NCBI GenBank assembly: GCA_002682825.1
Contig: NOKP01000001.1
Span: forward strand, 4,653,296 to 4,717,295
Length of the DNA stretch: 64,000 nucleotides
Source: Neonectria sp. B-13
Taxonomy: Eukaryota > Ascomycota > Sordariomycetes > Hypocreales > Nectriaceae
Direction: 5' to 3'
Shown: piece after piece, positions 62,259-64,000 of the stretch
Position numbering within the stretch: the stretch's first letter is position 1
Layout of the letters: every line of letters starts with the position of its first letter
The notes under the pieces: generated by a model
Databases searched by the model: none
What the model saw: only the letters and a program-made list of their open reading frames with translations
What the model was told of the DNA's origin: nothing
Translations under genes and position numbers: made by a program

Positions 62259-64000
62259 GGGTCTCACCACCCAGGAAGGCTATTGCGAATTTTCCTCTAT
62301 AATTAAGGAGTTATTAAGATACTAATAACATGCATTAAACAAGCATGGCGTGACTGAATAAAATATCCCTCTCATTCCCTAGCTAAAGCAAGAAGAAGTA
62401 TAACAGAGACAACAAGATAGAGTTCAATAGATGGTTTTCCACATTCTAGCTGCCAGGTCAGTCTCTAACACGTATCATGTTTACCAACTAATGAGTTTCC
62501 CTACATGGTGTATCATCTCTGGGTATAATGGGAGACGATTTCAAGGTCGATCCGAGGTGCACGGACCATTCGTGAGATTCAACATAGCCATCTCTTGCAG
62601 TGTCACGCCGAGTTCGAGTCTCGGTATAATAATGGAACAACAGGCATATTTGACGTTTTGGCTCATATTCTAGCTATCCACGGTAATAAATTCACCGTTG
62701 ACTATAAACAATAGTTCCCAATCCTGTCTCTTCAAACGACAAGCCGTAACGCATAGTTCCCAGGCGCATTAAGACGAGCTCCCAAACAGAGACTTCTTCC
62801 ACCATGTTAGCTGTGCACTCGCGACCGGCCTTCTCCCTTAGAGACTAATAGCTATTTCCTAGCTTGCTCATGAGCATATATTCTCGCCAGTCGTATGTCC
62901 TGTTCAGCTTGCAAACAGTGACTTGAAGCAGTGAGCGACACGTCGCCCTAGATGCGTGCATTGAGCTCAAGCTCGACGTCCAGGTTTAGCCCTAGCAGTA
63001 GGAGCCCCCACGTTGGCTCACGCGGGACGGTGATGGGTGGGATTTATCGGGGATTGAGACGGACAATGGAAGTGGCAGTTGATTGACAATCGAGGGAAGC
63101 CAGAGACACGTGCTCATCCCAGTCCTGGACGAATAATAGGCCAATCTTCCATGATCCTGGTCAATCCTTGGCGACCCTTGTAGATATATTGTAGCGGCAA
63201 CACCCCGGCCCTAGGGTAGCTTGTTGAGTCGACTAGCGTTGGACGTTGTGAGTGAGCACCAGGATGTGGAACGGGGACACGTGCTTGTCTGCTCTTGAAC
63301 TGGTGGTTTTCGTATTTTGTAGCGGTGGCGGGCCATGAGATGTGACGTGCTGATACTTTGTAGATGGAGGTGGAGCTAAGAGATGGAGGATGGTGTGGAG
63401 GCTGTGGAGGCTGTGGAGGCTGCGTGATTGTGACCATCATGGTCTAGGTGCTAGTATGAACGTTGTAATTGATGAGCGACGGATGGGTGGATGAATGCTC
63501 CTACCTTACTCGTGTTCGCGATGATGGTATCTAGATGTATTACCGCTGTTGGGAGAAAAACAGTACAGTTGTTGCAAAACTGTTAAAGGAACAAGATCAG
63601 GCAAAAAGCTCAAGACTTGCCTTGCCTGGCTTGATTGATCGGTTCTGGTAAGTTGGGGTTTTAATGGGTCTGTGCGATGCTTGTTTTCCAGCTTGGCCTG
63701 CCTTTATATCGACGTCTAGATAAGAGCGAGTGGGCAGTATTCCTGGCCTTGGTGTTTGCTGATATGTGTGGATAAGTAGGTAGGTACAGTACCTAGTAAG
63801 GTACCTACTGGGCAAGTTGTTGTTGTTGTGCGAGTTTGATGTTGAGGGAAGTTGGCACACCTGCTGCGTCTGCCCCTTCTTCCACTTGCACGCGAGTCAA
63901 ACGTCAAGTCCATCGCACATGCACATCCCCCCGTTCTTCCTTCCTCCATTTCCTATAGACAGCCCGCAGCAAAAGCTCAAGCCAAGCTTTTATTTTATTT
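62259..64000. other. Right-end gene-poor region
   Basis: About 1.7 kb with no supported gene. 62260-62700 is AT-rich. The remaining part returns to normal composition, with simple repeats such as TGTGGAGGC three times at 63394-63420 and TAGGTAGGTACAGTACC near 63777. Frames at 63114-63440 and 63597-63949 (-) are composition artefacts or too short to judge. A gene could begin beyond base 64000. Confidence 0.4.
63394..63420. repeat. Tandem repeat (TGTGGAGGC)3
   Basis: Three exact 9-nt copies in a row. On the minus strand they would encode a PPQ repeat inside a doubtful frame. Confidence 0.85.

Noticed and set aside
62560..62632. tRNA gene
   Set aside because: Only the T-arm-like hairpin is present; acceptor, D and anticodon arms cannot be formed.
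63114..63440. 108-codon minus-strand frame with PPQ repeats
   Set aside because: The repeats come from a TGTGGAGGC tandem array; no other coding evidence.

Overview
The window is nuclear DNA of a filamentous ascomycete (Pezizomycotina, most likely a Sordariomycete). The evidence is compact genes with many 47-90 nt GT-AG introns carrying CTNAC-type branch points, CT-rich tracts before start codons, GC-rich third codon positions, and protein families typical of that group: a group-A GH18 chitinase, fungal CorA-like proteins and a fungal SRPK-like kinase. The species cannot be named from the sequence alone. I rebuilt every spliced model by hand from splice signals and reading phase. Exon coordinates are in each entry, and all spliced totals divide by three.

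Layout. 1-4.3 kb: the 3' end of an acidic-tailed protein (possibly Ssr4), a probable GPI-anchored protein with a long Asp/Glu tract, and a secreted GH18 chitinase. 7.6-11.7 kb: a CorA-like membrane protein, a small Cys-containing fungal protein and a HAD phosphatase. 12.1-18.2 kb: TFIIF beta and elongin A back to back, then NEDD8/RUB1 (four exons, too fragmented to show as an open frame) and prohibitin-2. 19-29.4 kb: a 983-residue methyltransferase, TMA22/DENR, an Nbl1/borealin protein, RPN10, TRS23 and RPB4. 29.9-35 kb: a single-pass membrane protein and PUF6. 35.5-38.6 kb: an SRPK-like kinase followed by a dual-specificity phosphatase. 39.1-49.6 kb: an RWD protein (Gir2-like), ACL4, riboflavin synthase, MUS81, phosphoacetylglucosamine mutase and PRMT1/HMT1. 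50-60.8 kb: a C2H2 protein, ADE8, NSA2, a mitochondrial bL21 protein, MPS1 and PER1. 60.8-64 kb: an AT-rich, gene-poor stretch with degenerate 25-bp repeats and only doubtful ORFs.

Functionally this is a housekeeping segment. It covers Pol II transcription (TFG2, ELA1, RPB4), ribosome assembly and translation (PUF6, ACL4, NSA2, TMA22, bL21m), protein turnover and modification (RUB1, RPN10, HMT1), secretory-pathway and wall biology (TRS23, PER1, PCM1, chitinase), chromosome biology (MUS81, MPS1, Nbl1) and primary metabolism (RIB5, ADE8). Many neighbours are divergent with shared intergenic promoters. I found no CRISPR array, intact transposon, tRNA or rRNA. No clearly new multi-gene system is evident. 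The points most worth a second look are start codons split or isolated by introns (TRS23, NSA2), micro-exons in PRMT1, the NEDD8 tail, the kinase-phosphatase neighbours, the acidic GPI protein with a frame-changing intron candidate, and the AT-rich right end.
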